This document shows, piece after piece, positions 1 through 8,388 of a stretch of DNA of 44,648 bases; position 1 is the first letter of the stretch; every line of letters starts with the position of its first letter. Made by a program: the position numbers and the translations under genes. The notes under the pieces are model-generated. The model was not told the origin of the DNA. It saw only the letters and a program-made list of their open reading frames with translations, and did not search any database. This DNA comes from an uncultured Lachnospiraceae bacterium (GTDB lineage: Bacteria; Bacillota; Clostridia; Lachnospirales; Lachnospiraceae), in assembly GCA_949472775.1 (NCBI GenBank), contig CASWVG010000018.1, positions 1 to 44,648 on the forward strand, read 5' to 3'.

Positions 1-1
1 T

Positions 2-211
2 ATCCTTCTGCTGCTGGTGAAGAATCAGGGCAAGGTATTTTCCATCAATCAGATCTATGAGAGCATCTGGAATGAGGAAGCCATCGGCGCGGACAATACG
101 GTGGCGGTGCATATCAGACATATCAGGGAGAAGATCGAGATTAATCCAAAGGAGCCGAGATACCTCAAAGTAGTGTGGGGTGTCGGTTACAAGGTGGAGA
201 AGGTTGAATAA
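2..211 (+). CDS. Response regulator, OmpR/PhoB family, C-terminal fragment
   Basis: This is the 3' end of a gene that begins before the window; the frame is open to the left edge. The visible 69 residues form a winged-helix DNA-binding domain: a recognition-helix stretch with NTVAVHIRHIREKIE, followed by the closing hairpin VVWGVGYKVE that is typical of OmpR/PhoB-type regulators. The receiver domain lies outside the window. The sensor kinase gene follows 165 bp downstream on the same strand, so the two probably form a two-component system. The signal sensed cannot be read from the sequence. A GTG at position 17 is an internal valine codon, not a start. Confidence 0.85.
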   Translation: MLLLLVKNQGKVFSINQIYESIWNEEAIGADNTVAVHIRHIREKIEINPKEPRYLKVVWGVGYKVEKVE

Positions 212-279
212 ATACTCTGAAGAGCGAGTTTTCAACCGGGAATTTGCGTAAAAGCATCACCAATTTTTTGGGGCACAGA

Positions 280-317
280 GCAGAATTTGAAATTCTGCCC
301 ACATTTCTCAGCGTAGA
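280..317. repeat. Palindromes in the regulator-kinase spacer
   Basis: The 165-bp gap between the response regulator and the kinase contains a near-perfect palindrome at 280-298 (GCAGAATTTGAAATTCTGC) and, just downstream, a short hairpin AGCGTAGAACGCT. There is no T-run after either, so neither is an obvious terminator. Kinase genes of this type usually overlap or closely follow their regulator, so this spacer may hold an attenuating or processing structure, or an internal operator. Function is inferred only. Confidence 0.4.
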
Positions 318-376
318 ACGCTTTGGAATGAGTGAAGGATGCATAGGGCTGACGTCATGGAAGAAAGGACAGGCGG

Positions 377-3196
377 ATGGAAAATACAGGGCTAGGGGAA
401 AACCCGGATATTTTAGGGATGGCAGAAGAGACAGCGATGGAGGAGGAAGGACAATATGAGAAAAGACATGCCAGGAGAAAACAGAAGAAGATAAAGACCG
501 GGAAGAACAGGAGCGGGCTGAAAGCGGTGCTTCTGGTTCTGCAGCATGCCGCGCTGGCGATTATGGTGTTTGCTGTGATCGTTGTGACGGTATGCACGAC
601 GGTGCGGATTGAAGGAGTGCATTCAAAAGGAAGCTACAGTTATATCCGGAGCGCTGACCCGGGAACACCCTTTGAGGATTCGGATGCGTTCAATTATATA
701 TTCGGCTATGCGGTGGCGGACGTGATCCGCTACGGGGTGGTGAGCGGCCAGATGGAGACGAAGGGCACCTTTGACGGCGACAGACTTGTGGATGTGACAG
801 CTTACAACTCTCGAAGCAGCGGATTGCCGGAGCAGTATGTGACGGTAAATTACAGACTGGAGGATCTGCTCAAATGGCAGAGCTACGGTTTTGTATACAA
901 CAACACGGAGATGAGCAGGGCACAGGCAAAGGCATTTCTTGCAGATACTACACAGGTGACCACAATCGATCCGAAGAGCGGTTACCAGAATACTGCCGAT
1001 GCCAGCTATTTAAAGTCTGACGTAAAGAATTATACGGTTGTGAACGACGTGATGGCGGCGGAAGGAACTGGCGAGGTGGTCGTAAAGTTTGCGGTGACGG
1101 ATGAGGATTCCGGTTTTGTGGCAGGATATCAGCCGGCAGACGCGCTGGGGGATCACGCGGCGGCAGATATGCCGGCAGTGTTACAGGAGGAGAGCCCGGC
1201 AGTGACGGTAACCGATACGGATGAGGAGATATATGAATATCCCGTTCTTGTCAACCGCTATAAGACGGCTGAGGGTAAAAATCTGGAGGAGTATGTATCC
1301 GACTGGGAAGAGTACTATGATCTGTGCCATAATGTGCAGAAAGCGGCGGAAAGCCTCACCTACAACTATAATGAATACTTGGAGTACGAAGATTTTTACG
1401 ACGTGAAAAATTCCAACATCCGGTTTCTGATCGAGAAGACGGTGGGGAAAGAAAAACTGTATTACAGTAATCTGCCGGAGAACAGTCCCTACAGAAAGCG
1501 TATTTTGCAGATGATGAATGACGTGGCGGATGTCACCACGGAGAAATTTATTTACTACAGTCTTGCGGATATGGCATATATGACAAACACAACGATTGAC
1601 GCGGAGACCATAAGGCAGATGCTTTTGAGTTATGAGTACGCCTATCCGGATTCTGTCCGGATCTGGGTTGATGTGGACAGCTCCTATCCGGCGCAGGATG
1701 CATTTAACCAGGGCGCCAGATATCTGCCGAATCTCTGGCTCTGGGTGACAGCGGCCTTTTTAGCGGGAATACTGTATCTGATTCTCTTTGTCTGCCAGAC
1801 GGTGATGACGGGAAGGGTATATGACGAAAACGGAGAGACGCGCATCAGGCTGAATGCTTTTGATAAGATCCCGACGGAGGGCGGTGTTCTTATTGCCTGG
1901 TTAGCGGCGCTTATGGCACTCTGGATGGCTGTTGTGCTGACGGCGCTTGCCGATATCGACCCGACTGATATTAACTTTTATCGGGAAGCGGTTCATCAGG
2001 ACTGGTTTAAGGTTATTATTTTTATCGTTGTTTTTGCGGCGGATGCGTTGTTTACCTTTTTCTTCTACAGTCTGGTCAGAAGGATCAAGGCGCACACGCT
2101 CTGGAAAAATTCGTGGCTGTGCCGCCTTGCGCAGCGGTTTATGAAATTTGCATGGAAGGTGTACGACAATGGCGGTGTTGTCCTGCGCACATGGGTGCCT
2201 TACTGTATTTTTCTGGCAGGGAACCTGTTGCTGCTTGTGTGGGCTATCGAAGTCGGAAATCCGCTGCTTGTGTTGTTCGCCGGCGCGATAGATATGATCG
2301 TGGGCATTCTGATCTACAAGGACGTGAAGGAGCGTCAGAACATTGTGGAAGGTATAGAAACCATCACCGGGGGGCAGGTGGATCATCAGATCGATACGGA
2401 GAATCTGCACGGGGATAACAGGACGCTTGCCCATTCTGTCAACAGTATCGGAAAGGGCATCAAAGAGGCGGTAGAGATCAGCATGAAGGATGAGCGCATG
2501 AAGGCGGATCTGATCACCAATGTATCCCACGACATTAAGACGCCGCTTACCTCCATCATAAACTATGTGGATCTGATTAAGAGAGAACAGGTGGACAACG
2601 CGAAAGTGCAGAATTATATCCGTGTGCTGGATGAAAAATCCCAGCGTTTGAAACAGCTTACCGACGATCTGGTGGAGGCGAGCAAGATCACTTCCGGGAA
2701 TATCAGCCTGCATTTTGAGCGGATCAATCTGATGGAACTGATGAACCAGACTATCGGGGAGTTTTCCGAGAAGTTTGAGACAAGGAATCTTACCACAGTG
2801 ATGAATGTGAATACGCGGGATGCGGTGATCGAGGCGGACAGCCGCAGAATCTGGCGTGTGATGGAAAATCTGTTCAACAACGTTTACAAGTACGCGATGC
2901 CCGGCACGCGCGTGTATGTGACCTTGGATAAGGCAGAGCGTAGCGCGCAGGAGGATACGGACAGGATTCAGGTGACGATCAAGAATATTTCGGAGAACCC
3001 GTTGTTATGTAAACCAGAAGAGCTGACGGAGCGGTTTATAAGAGGAGACGAGTCCAGAACCACGGAGGGCAGCGGGCTGGGGCTTTCGATAGCCCAGAAT
3101 CTGACCATAGCGCAAAAGGGAAGTTTTGAGATCGAGCTGGACGGGGATCTGTTTAAAGTACATCTGACGTTCCCGGTGGCGGTGGAAGAAAACTGA
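377..3196 (+). CDS. Large membrane sensor histidine kinase
   Basis: A 939-residue sensor kinase. The N-terminus is charged and cytoplasmic (about residues 1-55), followed by TM1 (about 57-80), a large predicted extracellular domain (about 85-450) and a block of four to five hydrophobic helices (about 452-655). The C-terminal half has a linker, the H-box VSHDIKTPLTS with the phospho-acceptor at His718, an N-box with ENLFNNVYKYA near residue 829, and a G-box GSGLGLS near residue 898. The kinase core is therefore complete. The ATG at 377 is preceded by a purine-rich GAAAGGACAGGCGG. It is paired with the upstream OmpR-type regulator. The combination of a ~360-residue outer domain with a multi-helix membrane block is larger than classic EnvZ/PhoR-type kinases; the ligand is unknown. 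Confidence 0.9.
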   Translation: MENTGLGENPDILGMAEETAMEEEGQYEKRHARRKQKKIKTGKNRSGLKAVLLVLQHAALAIMVFAVIVVTVCTTVRIEGVHSKGSYSYIRSADPGTPFEDSDAFNYIFGYAVADVIRYGVVSGQMETKGTFDGDRLVDVTAYNSRSSGLPEQYVTVNYRLEDLLKWQSYGFVYNNTEMSRAQAKAFLADTTQVTTIDPKSGYQNTADASYLKSDVKNYTVVNDVMAAEGTGEVVVKFAVTDEDSGFVAGYQPADALGDHAAADMPAVLQEESPAVTVTDTDEEIYEYPVLVNRYKTAEGKNLEEYVSDWEEYYDLCHNVQKAAESLTYNYNEYLEYEDFYDVKNSNIRFLIEKTVGKEKLYYSNLPENSPYRKRILQMMNDVADVTTEKFIYYSLADMAYMTNTTIDAETIRQMLLSYEYAYPDSVRIWVDVDSSYPAQDAFNQGARYLPNLWLWVTAAFLAGILYLILFVCQTVMTGRVYDENGETRIRLNAFDKIPTEGGVLIAWLAALMALWMAVVLTALADIDPTDINFYREAVHQDWFKVIIFIVVFAADALFTFFFYSLVRRIKAHTLWKNSWLCRLAQRFMKFAWKVYDNGGVVLRTWVPYCIFLAGNLLLLVWAIEVGNPLLVLFAGAIDMIVGILIYKDVKERQNIVEGIETITGGQVDHQIDTENLHGDNRTLAHSVNSIGKGIKEAVEISMKDERMKADLITNVSHDIKTPLTSIINYVDLIKREQVDNAKVQNYIRVLDEKSQRLKQLTDDLVEASKITSGNISLHFERINLMELMNQTIGEFSEKFETRNLTTVMNVNTRDAVIEADSRRIWRVMENLFNNVYKYAMPGTRVYVTLDKAERSAQEDTDRIQVTIKNISENPLLCKPEELTERFIRGDESRTTEGSGLGLSIAQNLTIAQKGSFEIELDGDLFKVHLTFPVAVEEN

Positions 3197-3220
3197 TGGT
3201 GTAATAGTTACTTGCGTGTT

Positions 3221-3263
3221 AAAAAAACTGCCGTTCCTGTACTTGACAGGACGGCAGTTTTTT
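3221..3263. terminator. Bidirectional terminator between the kinase and prs-like gene
   Basis: An A-run, a GC-rich stem (AACTGCCG...CGGCAGTT, extended by TCCTGT/ACAGGA with one bulge) and a T-run. It serves the plus-strand kinase and, read in reverse, the minus-strand prs-like gene whose stop codon lies at its edge. Confidence 0.85.
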
Positions 3264-4455
3264 AGATGTCAAGTCCGCTCACTTCGCGGTTATTATATTT
3301 TGCGAGAACCTGATGAATCTTGTCGGTGGGTGTGTAGATATTCGCCATGGAGGCGTCGTGGTTCATAAAGTCGATGATGGATGCGATAAACTTACTCATA
3401 TCCGCCTCTATGTAGTAGGGCTTTTCTTTCAGCTCCGGCGGCTGGTAGCAGAGGTTTGTCGTCACGATCCGGTCAAAGTGGCATTTTTCGTAGGCAGTGT
3501 CAAAGGCGGAGAGCCCGTCCGTGAACAGCCCGAAAGTACAGCAGATGAAGACACGTTTTGCATTCATCTTTTTCAACTGTCTGGCGGTGTCGATCATGCT
3601 GCCGCCGGAGGAGATCATATCGTCGATGACGATCACGTCCTTGCCGTCCACGTTCTCTCCCAGGAATTCATGTGCCACAATGGGATTTTTCCCGTTTATG
3701 ATCGTGGAGTAATCCCGGCGCTTATAAAACATACCAGTGTCCACGCCGAGAACGTTGGCAAGATAAACTGCCCGGTCCAATGCGCCCTCGTCGGGGCTGA
3801 TGACGAGCGTATGATTCTTGTCGATAATCAGGTTCTTTTCCATGCGCAGCAGCGCGCGGATAAACTGGTACGGGGGCATGAAATTGTCGAAACCCTTGAT
3901 GGGAACGGAATTCTGTACCCGGGGATCATGGGCGTCAAATGTAATGAAATTAGATACGCCCATATCCATCAGTTCTTTGATTGCATATGCGCAGTCGAGA
4001 GACTCCCGGCCGTTTCTTTTGTGCTGCCGCCCCTCGTAGAGAAAGGGCATAATCACGTTGATACGGTGCGCCTTGCCGTTTATGGCGGAAATAATCCGCT
4101 TTAAATCCTGATAGTGGTCGTCTGGGGACATATGGTTCGTGAAACCGTTCATACTGTAGGTGATGCTGTGGTTACAGATGTCGGTCAGCAGGAAGACATC
4201 CTTACCTCTTACGGAATCATGCAGGACGGCCTTGCCTTCCCCGGTTCCGAAACGTGGACACTCCACTTCCATCAGATAATTATTTTCCATGTAGCCATGG
4301 AAGGCCGGATCGTTTTTGACGTCGTTTTGCAGATCGCGGCGGTACTCCACCAGATGACTGTTCACTTTTTCTGCCAGAGGAAGAGCCGCCTTAGGAGTAA
4401 GGAGCTTCATGGCAGCCACCGGCATGGAATGTTCTAGTTGTTCTGTATTAGGCAT
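3262..4455 (-). CDS. prs: Ribose-phosphate pyrophosphokinase-like protein (long type)
   Basis: A 397-residue PRPP-synthetase family protein. The family makes 5-phosphoribosyl 1-diphosphate from ribose 5-phosphate and ATP, for purine, pyrimidine, His, Trp and NAD synthesis. The diagnostic C-terminal PRPP-binding loop is clear (DVIVIDDMISSGGSM), as is ITFDAHDP, which corresponds to the catalytic-His segment of classic Prs, and FLYEGRQHKR in place of the usual YYGYARQDRK. It is about 80 residues longer than E. coli Prs and divergent in the N-terminal half, so it belongs to a long clostridial subtype; catalytic equivalence is inferred. The start chosen is the ATG at 4455, which has GGATGGAG five bases upstream. 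The longer reading would begin at a TTG at 4470 without a good ribosome site. It is transcribed divergently from der. Confidence 0.8.
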   Translation of the reverse strand: MPNTEQLEHSMPVAAMKLLTPKAALPLAEKVNSHLVEYRRDLQNDVKNDPAFHGYMENNYLMEVECPRFGTGEGKAVLHDSVRGKDVFLLTDICNHSITYSMNGFTNHMSPDDHYQDLKRIISAINGKAHRINVIMPFLYEGRQHKRNGRESLDCAYAIKELMDMGVSNFITFDAHDPRVQNSVPIKGFDNFMPPYQFIRALLRMEKNLIIDKNHTLVISPDEGALDRAVYLANVLGVDTGMFYKRRDYSTIINGKNPIVAHEFLGENVDGKDVIVIDDMISSGGSMIDTARQLKKMNAKRVFICCTFGLFTDGLSAFDTAYEKCHFDRIVTTNLCYQPPELKEKPYYIEADMSKFIASIIDFMNHDASMANIYTPTDKIHQVLAKYNNREVSGLDI

Positions 4456-4525
4456 TTTTACTCCATCCAAACGTGCGCTGTGGCACGGTTTCCTTTTTCT
4501 TGTGCAGATGAATGCATATAAAAAT

Positions 4526-4555
4526 TTTATAACATTTGAGCAGGGGGCATGTCAA
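4526..4555 (-). promoter_or_regulatory. Promoter for the prs-like gene
   Basis: On the minus strand a perfect TTGACA (4550-4555) is followed 18 bases later by TATAAA (4526-4531; 17 bases if TTATAA is used). It lies about 70 bases upstream of the ATG at 4455. Confidence 0.7.
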
Positions 4556-4608
4556 GCGTATTCGATGCGCATTGTCCCAAATCTTCCCAAAATAAAAGCG
4601 GGTTTGGC

Positions 4609-4637
4609 TTTACAAGCGCGCAAAGATGATGTAAAAT
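4609..4637 (+). promoter_or_regulatory. Promoter for der-plsY-gpsA
   Basis: TTTACA (4609-4614), 17 bases, TAAAAT (4632-4637), about 95 bases upstream of the der start and back-to-back with the prs promoter. Confidence 0.7.
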
Positions 4638-4731
4638 CAAGCGGTATATGACTTGTTGTCAGGATGGGAAAGAAGGCTGTGTGGAATTACGGCGGCTGAA
4701 CTGTTTCCCGCAGCAAAATGGAGAGTATAAC

Positions 4732-6069
4732 ATGAGCAGGAAAAAATCTAAGCCGATTGTGGCTGTGGTGGGAAGACCGAATGTGGGGAAATCCACCCTG
4801 TTTAACGCGCTGGCAGGTGAAAATATAGCGATTGTAAAAGATACGCCGGGTATAACCAGGGACCGGATTTACGCGGATGTCTCGTGGCTTGACCGGAATT
4901 TCACATTGATTGATACGGGAGGTATCGAGCCGGAAAGCAAGGATATTATTCTGTCCCAGATGCGGGAACAGGCGCAGATTGCCATAGATATGGCAGATGT
5001 AATCGTTTTTCTGGTGGACGTGAAGCAGGGACTGCAGGATGCGGATTCCAAGGTTGCCGATATGCTCAGACGCTCCCATAAGCCTGTGATTCTGGCTGTC
5101 AATAAGGTGGATGATTTCAAAAAATACATGCCGGATGTCTATGAATTTTATAATCTGGGGATCGGGGAGCCTTATCCGATATCCTCCACGAACCGTCTCG
5201 GCTTCGGAGAACTTCTGGACGAAGTGATCGCCCATTTTGGCCAGGAGGTGGAAGACGAGGAGGAAGATGACCGTATCAAGGTGGCAATCATCGGAAAGCC
5301 GAACGTGGGGAAATCCTCCATTATCAACCGTCTGATCGGTGAAAACCGTCTGATCGTTTCGGATATTGCAGGAACCACGAGGGACGCTGTGGATACGGAG
5401 ATTACCCATAACGGGAAAGAATATGTCTTTATCGATACGGCTGGGCTTCGGAGAAAGAATAAAATCAAAGAGGAACTGGAGCGCTATATGATTATCCGCA
5501 CGGTGTCGGCGGTGGAGCGGGCGGATATCGCCGTGCTCATCATAGACGCTGTGGAAGGTGTGACGGAGCAGGACGCCAAGATCGCCGGAATTGCCCATGA
5601 CAGGGGCAAAGCTGTGATTATTGCGGTCAATAAATGGGATGCCATAGAGAAGGACAACCAGACGGTAAAAGAATACACACAGAAAATACGACAGGTGTTA
5701 TCTTTTATGTCCTATGCGGAGATCATGTTTATCTCGGCGGTGAGCGGGCAGCGGCTGATGAAACTTTATAATGTCATAGACGCGGTGAATGAGAACCATT
5801 CCATGCGTGTGGCGACAGGCGTGTTAAATGAAATTGTGACAGAGGCGGTAGCGCTGCAGCAGCCTCCGTCGGACAAGGGAAAACGGCTGCGCATCTATTA
5901 TTCGACGCAGGTTGCGGTGAAACCGCCTACTTTTGTGATTTTTGTAAACGACAAGGAGCTGATGCATTTTTCCTATCTTCGCTATCTGGAAAATCAGATT
6001 CGGGATACTTTCGGCTTCGTGGGAACGCCCCTGAAGTTTTTCGTCAGGGAGAGAAAGGATAACAGATAA
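4732..6069 (+). CDS. der: Ribosome biogenesis GTPase Der (EngA)
   Basis: A 445-residue double-GTPase that acts in maturation of the 50S ribosomal subunit. The first G domain begins at GRPNVGKST (about residues 14-22), with DTPGITRD and NKVD; the second begins at GKPNVGKSS (about 187), with DIAGTTRD, DTAGL and NKWD. The C-terminal KH-like domain ends in FVGTPLKFFVRERK. Length matches the family. An in-frame ATG at 4648 would add 28 residues unlike the family; the ATG at 4732 follows GGAGAGTATAAC and gives the expected MSRKKSKPIVAVVGRP start. It is the first gene of a der-plsY-gpsA cluster, an order found in many Clostridia. Confidence 0.97.
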   Translation: MSRKKSKPIVAVVGRPNVGKSTLFNALAGENIAIVKDTPGITRDRIYADVSWLDRNFTLIDTGGIEPESKDIILSQMREQAQIAIDMADVIVFLVDVKQGLQDADSKVADMLRRSHKPVILAVNKVDDFKKYMPDVYEFYNLGIGEPYPISSTNRLGFGELLDEVIAHFGQEVEDEEEDDRIKVAIIGKPNVGKSSIINRLIGENRLIVSDIAGTTRDAVDTEITHNGKEYVFIDTAGLRRKNKIKEELERYMIIRTVSAVERADIAVLIIDAVEGVTEQDAKIAGIAHDRGKAVIIAVNKWDAIEKDNQTVKEYTQKIRQVLSFMSYAEIMFISAVSGQRLMKLYNVIDAVNENHSMRVATGVLNEIVTEAVALQQPPSDKGKRLRIYYSTQVAVKPPTFVIFVNDKELMHFSYLRYLENQIRDTFGFVGTPLKFFVRERKDNR

Positions 6070-6071
6070 AA

Positions 6072-6755
6072 GTGGAACGGATCTTTTGTTTACTGATCGG
6101 CTATGTGTTTGGGCTTTTTCAGACGGCGTATATTTACGGGAGAATGCACGGTATTGATATCAGAAATTACGGGAGCGGCAATGCGGGCACGACGAATACG
6201 CTCAGGGTGTTCGGGACGAAAGCGGGGCTTCTGGTGCTTCTGGGTGATATTATGAAATGCATTTTTGCCGTTGTGATCACAGGCGCTGTTTTTGGCAGCA
6301 GCCATCCGGATATGGTGTATCTGCTGAAAATGTATACGGCGGCGGGCGCGATTATCGGACATAACTTTCCGTTTTATCTCAAATTTAAGGGCGGAAAGGG
6401 AATTGCGGCTACGGCGGGACTGATTCTGTCTTTTCACCCATATCTGATACCGATGGGGGTCATCTTGTTCTTCGGTGCGTTTTTTATCACCCACTATGTA
6501 TCCCTGGGGTCGCTTCTTGTGTATGCCGGATTTATGATTGAACTGGTGGTGCTTGGGCAGATGGGAACATTCGGCATGACGCAGGCGCTTCTGACCGAGA
6601 TGTATGTCATAGCAGGACTTTTGACAATTATGGCATACTGGAAACATCGGGAAAATATCAAGCGGCTTTTAAGCGGTTCCGAGAGGAAAACATACCTGAC
6701 GCACAAGAGTACAGGAACGGAGGAAACTGCGGAAGAAAAATCCGTACAGAACTGA
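6072..6755 (+). CDS. plsY: Glycerol-3-phosphate acyltransferase PlsY
   Basis: A 227-residue integral membrane enzyme that transfers the acyl group of acyl-phosphate to glycerol 3-phosphate, the first step of phospholipid synthesis. Three family motifs are visible: GSGNAGTTNTLR near residue 36, GHNFPFYLKFKGGKGIA near residue 97, and a third conserved hydrophobic segment around TSLGSLL-like VSLGSLLVY. There are about five hydrophobic helices. It starts at GTG two bases after the der stop, with AAAGGA upstream inside der, so it is probably translationally coupled. The C-terminal ~25 residues are hydrophilic (TGTEETAEEKS), a tail beyond the usual family end. It sits next to gpsA, which makes its substrate. 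Confidence 0.95.
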   Translation: MERIFCLLIGYVFGLFQTAYIYGRMHGIDIRNYGSGNAGTTNTLRVFGTKAGLLVLLGDIMKCIFAVVITGAVFGSSHPDMVYLLKMYTAAGAIIGHNFPFYLKFKGGKGIAATAGLILSFHPYLIPMGVILFFGAFFITHYVSLGSLLVYAGFMIELVVLGQMGTFGMTQALLTEMYVIAGLLTIMAYWKHRENIKRLLSGSERKTYLTHKSTGTEETAEEKSVQN

Positions 6756-6873
6756 GATGATGCGGCGCGAAGCGGCAAAGACCAGTCGGATGGGGCAAAA
6801 GCCCAGGACAACAAAGAGAATGAAATGCTTTGACGAGGAACATGGGGACAGAAAGAGCAAGGAGGGGCATCAA

Positions 6874-7890
6874 ATGGCGGATATCAGTATCATAGGCGCG
6901 GGAAGCTGGGGGACGGCGTTAGCGGTTCTTCTTCACAGGAATGGACATAAAGTTACGGTCTGGTCAATTATGGAGCCGGAGATTGAAATGCTGCAGAGGG
7001 AGCGCGAGCATAAGGATAAGCTGCCGGGCGTCAGACTGCCGGAGGACATGGTGTTTACCACGGACTTAGAGTCGGCGATGAAGGATAAGGATGTGCTTGT
7101 ACTGGCGGTTCCTTCTCCCTTTACAAGAAGCACGTCCCATTCCATGCAGCCCTATGTGAGGGAGGGCCAGATCATCGTCAATGTGGCGAAAGGAATAGAA
7201 GAGAAGACGCTCTTAACCCTGTCGCAGATTATAGAGGAGGAGATCCCACAGGCGGAAGTGGCGGTGCTTTCAGGACCATCCCACGCGGAGGAAGTGGGCA
7301 GAGGCATCCCCACGACGATTGTGGTGGGGGCACAGAAGAAGGCGACAGCCGAATATCTCCAGAATATTTTTATGAATGAGGTGTTCCGTGTCTACATCAG
7401 CCCGGACGTGCTCGGTATCGAGCTTGGCGCGGCGCTTAAAAACGTGGTGGCGCTGGCGGCGGGTATTGCCGACGGGCTTGGCTGCGGGGATAACACGAAG
7501 GCAGCGCTCATCACAAGGGGCATTGCGGAGATTGCGAGACTGGGGCTTGCCATGGGCGGCAGGATTGAGACTTTCAGCGGTCTTACCGGTATCGGTGACC
7601 TGATCGTGACCTGTGCTTCCATGCATTCGAGGAACCGCCGCGCCGGGATTCTGATCGGCAAAGGCTATACGATGGAACAGGCAATGGATGAGGTGAAGAT
7701 GGTGGTGGAAGGCGTTTACTCTGCCAAGGCGGCAATGGGGCTTGCGGAGAAGTACGGCGTGCAGCTTCCCATCATCGAGCAGGTGAACGCAGTGCTCTTT
7801 GACGGAATGTCTGTGGACGAGGCGGTGAAGAACCTGATGCTCAGGGATAAGAAGATTGAAAACCCGCTGATTCCGTGGGAGGAGAAGTGA
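6874..7890 (+). CDS. gpsA: Glycerol-3-phosphate dehydrogenase [NAD(P)+]
   Basis: A 338-residue cytosolic enzyme that reduces dihydroxyacetone phosphate to sn-glycerol 3-phosphate for phospholipid synthesis. The dinucleotide-binding motif GAGSWGTALA is at residues 7-16. The central segment has AVPSPF and the catalytic-Lys region GAALKNVVALAAGI, and the C-terminal segment has TGIGDLIVTC and RNRRAG, all diagnostic. The start at 6874 is fixed by AAGGAGGGGCATCAA; an ORF extension back to 6757 is shared with no family member and has no ribosome site. It follows plsY by 118 bp on the same strand and supplies the substrate for PlsY. A terminator follows at 7944. Confidence 0.97.
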   Translation: MADISIIGAGSWGTALAVLLHRNGHKVTVWSIMEPEIEMLQREREHKDKLPGVRLPEDMVFTTDLESAMKDKDVLVLAVPSPFTRSTSHSMQPYVREGQIIVNVAKGIEEKTLLTLSQIIEEEIPQAEVAVLSGPSHAEEVGRGIPTTIVVGAQKKATAEYLQNIFMNEVFRVYISPDVLGIELGAALKNVVALAAGIADGLGCGDNTKAALITRGIAEIARLGLAMGGRIETFSGLTGIGDLIVTCASMHSRNRRAGILIGKGYTMEQAMDEVKMVVEGVYSAKAAMGLAEKYGVQLPIIEQVNAVLFDGMSVDEAVKNLMLRDKKIENPLIPWEEK

Positions 7891-7943
7891 CAAATTACTC
7901 GAAATATACGGGAATTGGGCATGGCATAGTGTTCTGATTATTG

Positions 7944-7972
7944 GGGCTTACAGAAGTGTGAGTCCTTTTTTT
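7944..7972 (+). terminator. Terminator after gpsA
   Basis: A nine-pair stem GGGCTTACA/TGTGAGTCC (two G-U pairs) with a six-base loop and seven Ts. It closes the der-plsY-gpsA operon. Confidence 0.8.
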
Positions 7973-7985
7973 ACCCATCACCATA

Positions 7986-8056
7986 GTCATTTGGTGCAAT
8001 AAATGGTCGTTTGGTGCAACACGGTCTGATCATATAACTTCATTATCCGATATAAT
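7986..8056 (+). promoter_or_regulatory. Tandem 20-bp repeat upstream of a TATAAT box
   Basis: Two direct copies of GTCATTTGGTGCAA / GTCGTTTGGTGCAA begin at 7986 and 8006, exactly 20 bases (two helical turns) apart. A perfect -10, TATAAT, lies at 8051-8056, but nothing resembling TTGACA lies 16-18 bases upstream. A strong -10 without a -35, plus two in-phase direct repeats just upstream, is the usual layout of an activator-dependent promoter. The activator is unknown. Confidence 0.5.
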
Positions 8057-8082
8057 TTACAGTGAAAATATTTTAGAAGTTT

Positions 8083-8316
8083 GTGGGTTCTCCCTATTAT
8101 CGTGCTGACATGTCGGAAGCAGAACGGAAAATGGCATTGCATCAGGAAAGAGCGATGTTGTTAGGAACCAGGGCAGATCTCGGTGATCCTTATGCCCTAA
8201 CATCTTCTGGTGGTCCGATAAATATAAAGGAGGCAGACCGGATTGCATACCAGGCGGCACATGACAGAATAGATGAACTGATCAATGAGTATAAGAGAGT
8301 AAACGGAATCGTATGA
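8083..8316 (+). CDS. Small hypothetical protein (77 aa)
   Basis: An unrecognised reading frame of up to 77 residues, hydrophilic and probably helical at both ends (MSEAERKMALHQERAML and AYQAAHDRIDELINEYKRVNG) with a central LGDPYALTSSGGPINIKEAD. It has no signal peptide or membrane segment. The start is uncertain: GTG at 8083 is three codons after a stop and has no good Shine-Dalgarno site, and ATG at 8110 (68 aa) has none either. It lies right behind the TATAAT at 8051 and 72 bp before the next gene. It may be a genuine small gene co-transcribed with 8389-9318, or the 3' remnant of a larger one. Confidence 0.5.
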   Translation: MGSPYYRADMSEAERKMALHQERAMLLGTRADLGDPYALTSSGGPINIKEADRIAYQAAHDRIDELINEYKRVNGIV

Positions 8317-8388
8317 GTGGGCAGGCAGCGGATAAGAAATGAAACTTTTATTATTAAAAAACAACAAATAATGGAGGAGGGGTTCAAA

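Noticed and set aside
1901-2713. A 270-aa minus-strand ORF
   Set aside because: It is antisense to the kinase gene, whose motifs are intact, and its translation is Arg/His/Gln-rich as expected of a shadow frame.
4687-5598. A 303-aa minus-strand ORF
   Set aside because: Antisense of der; His/Arg-rich, no motif.
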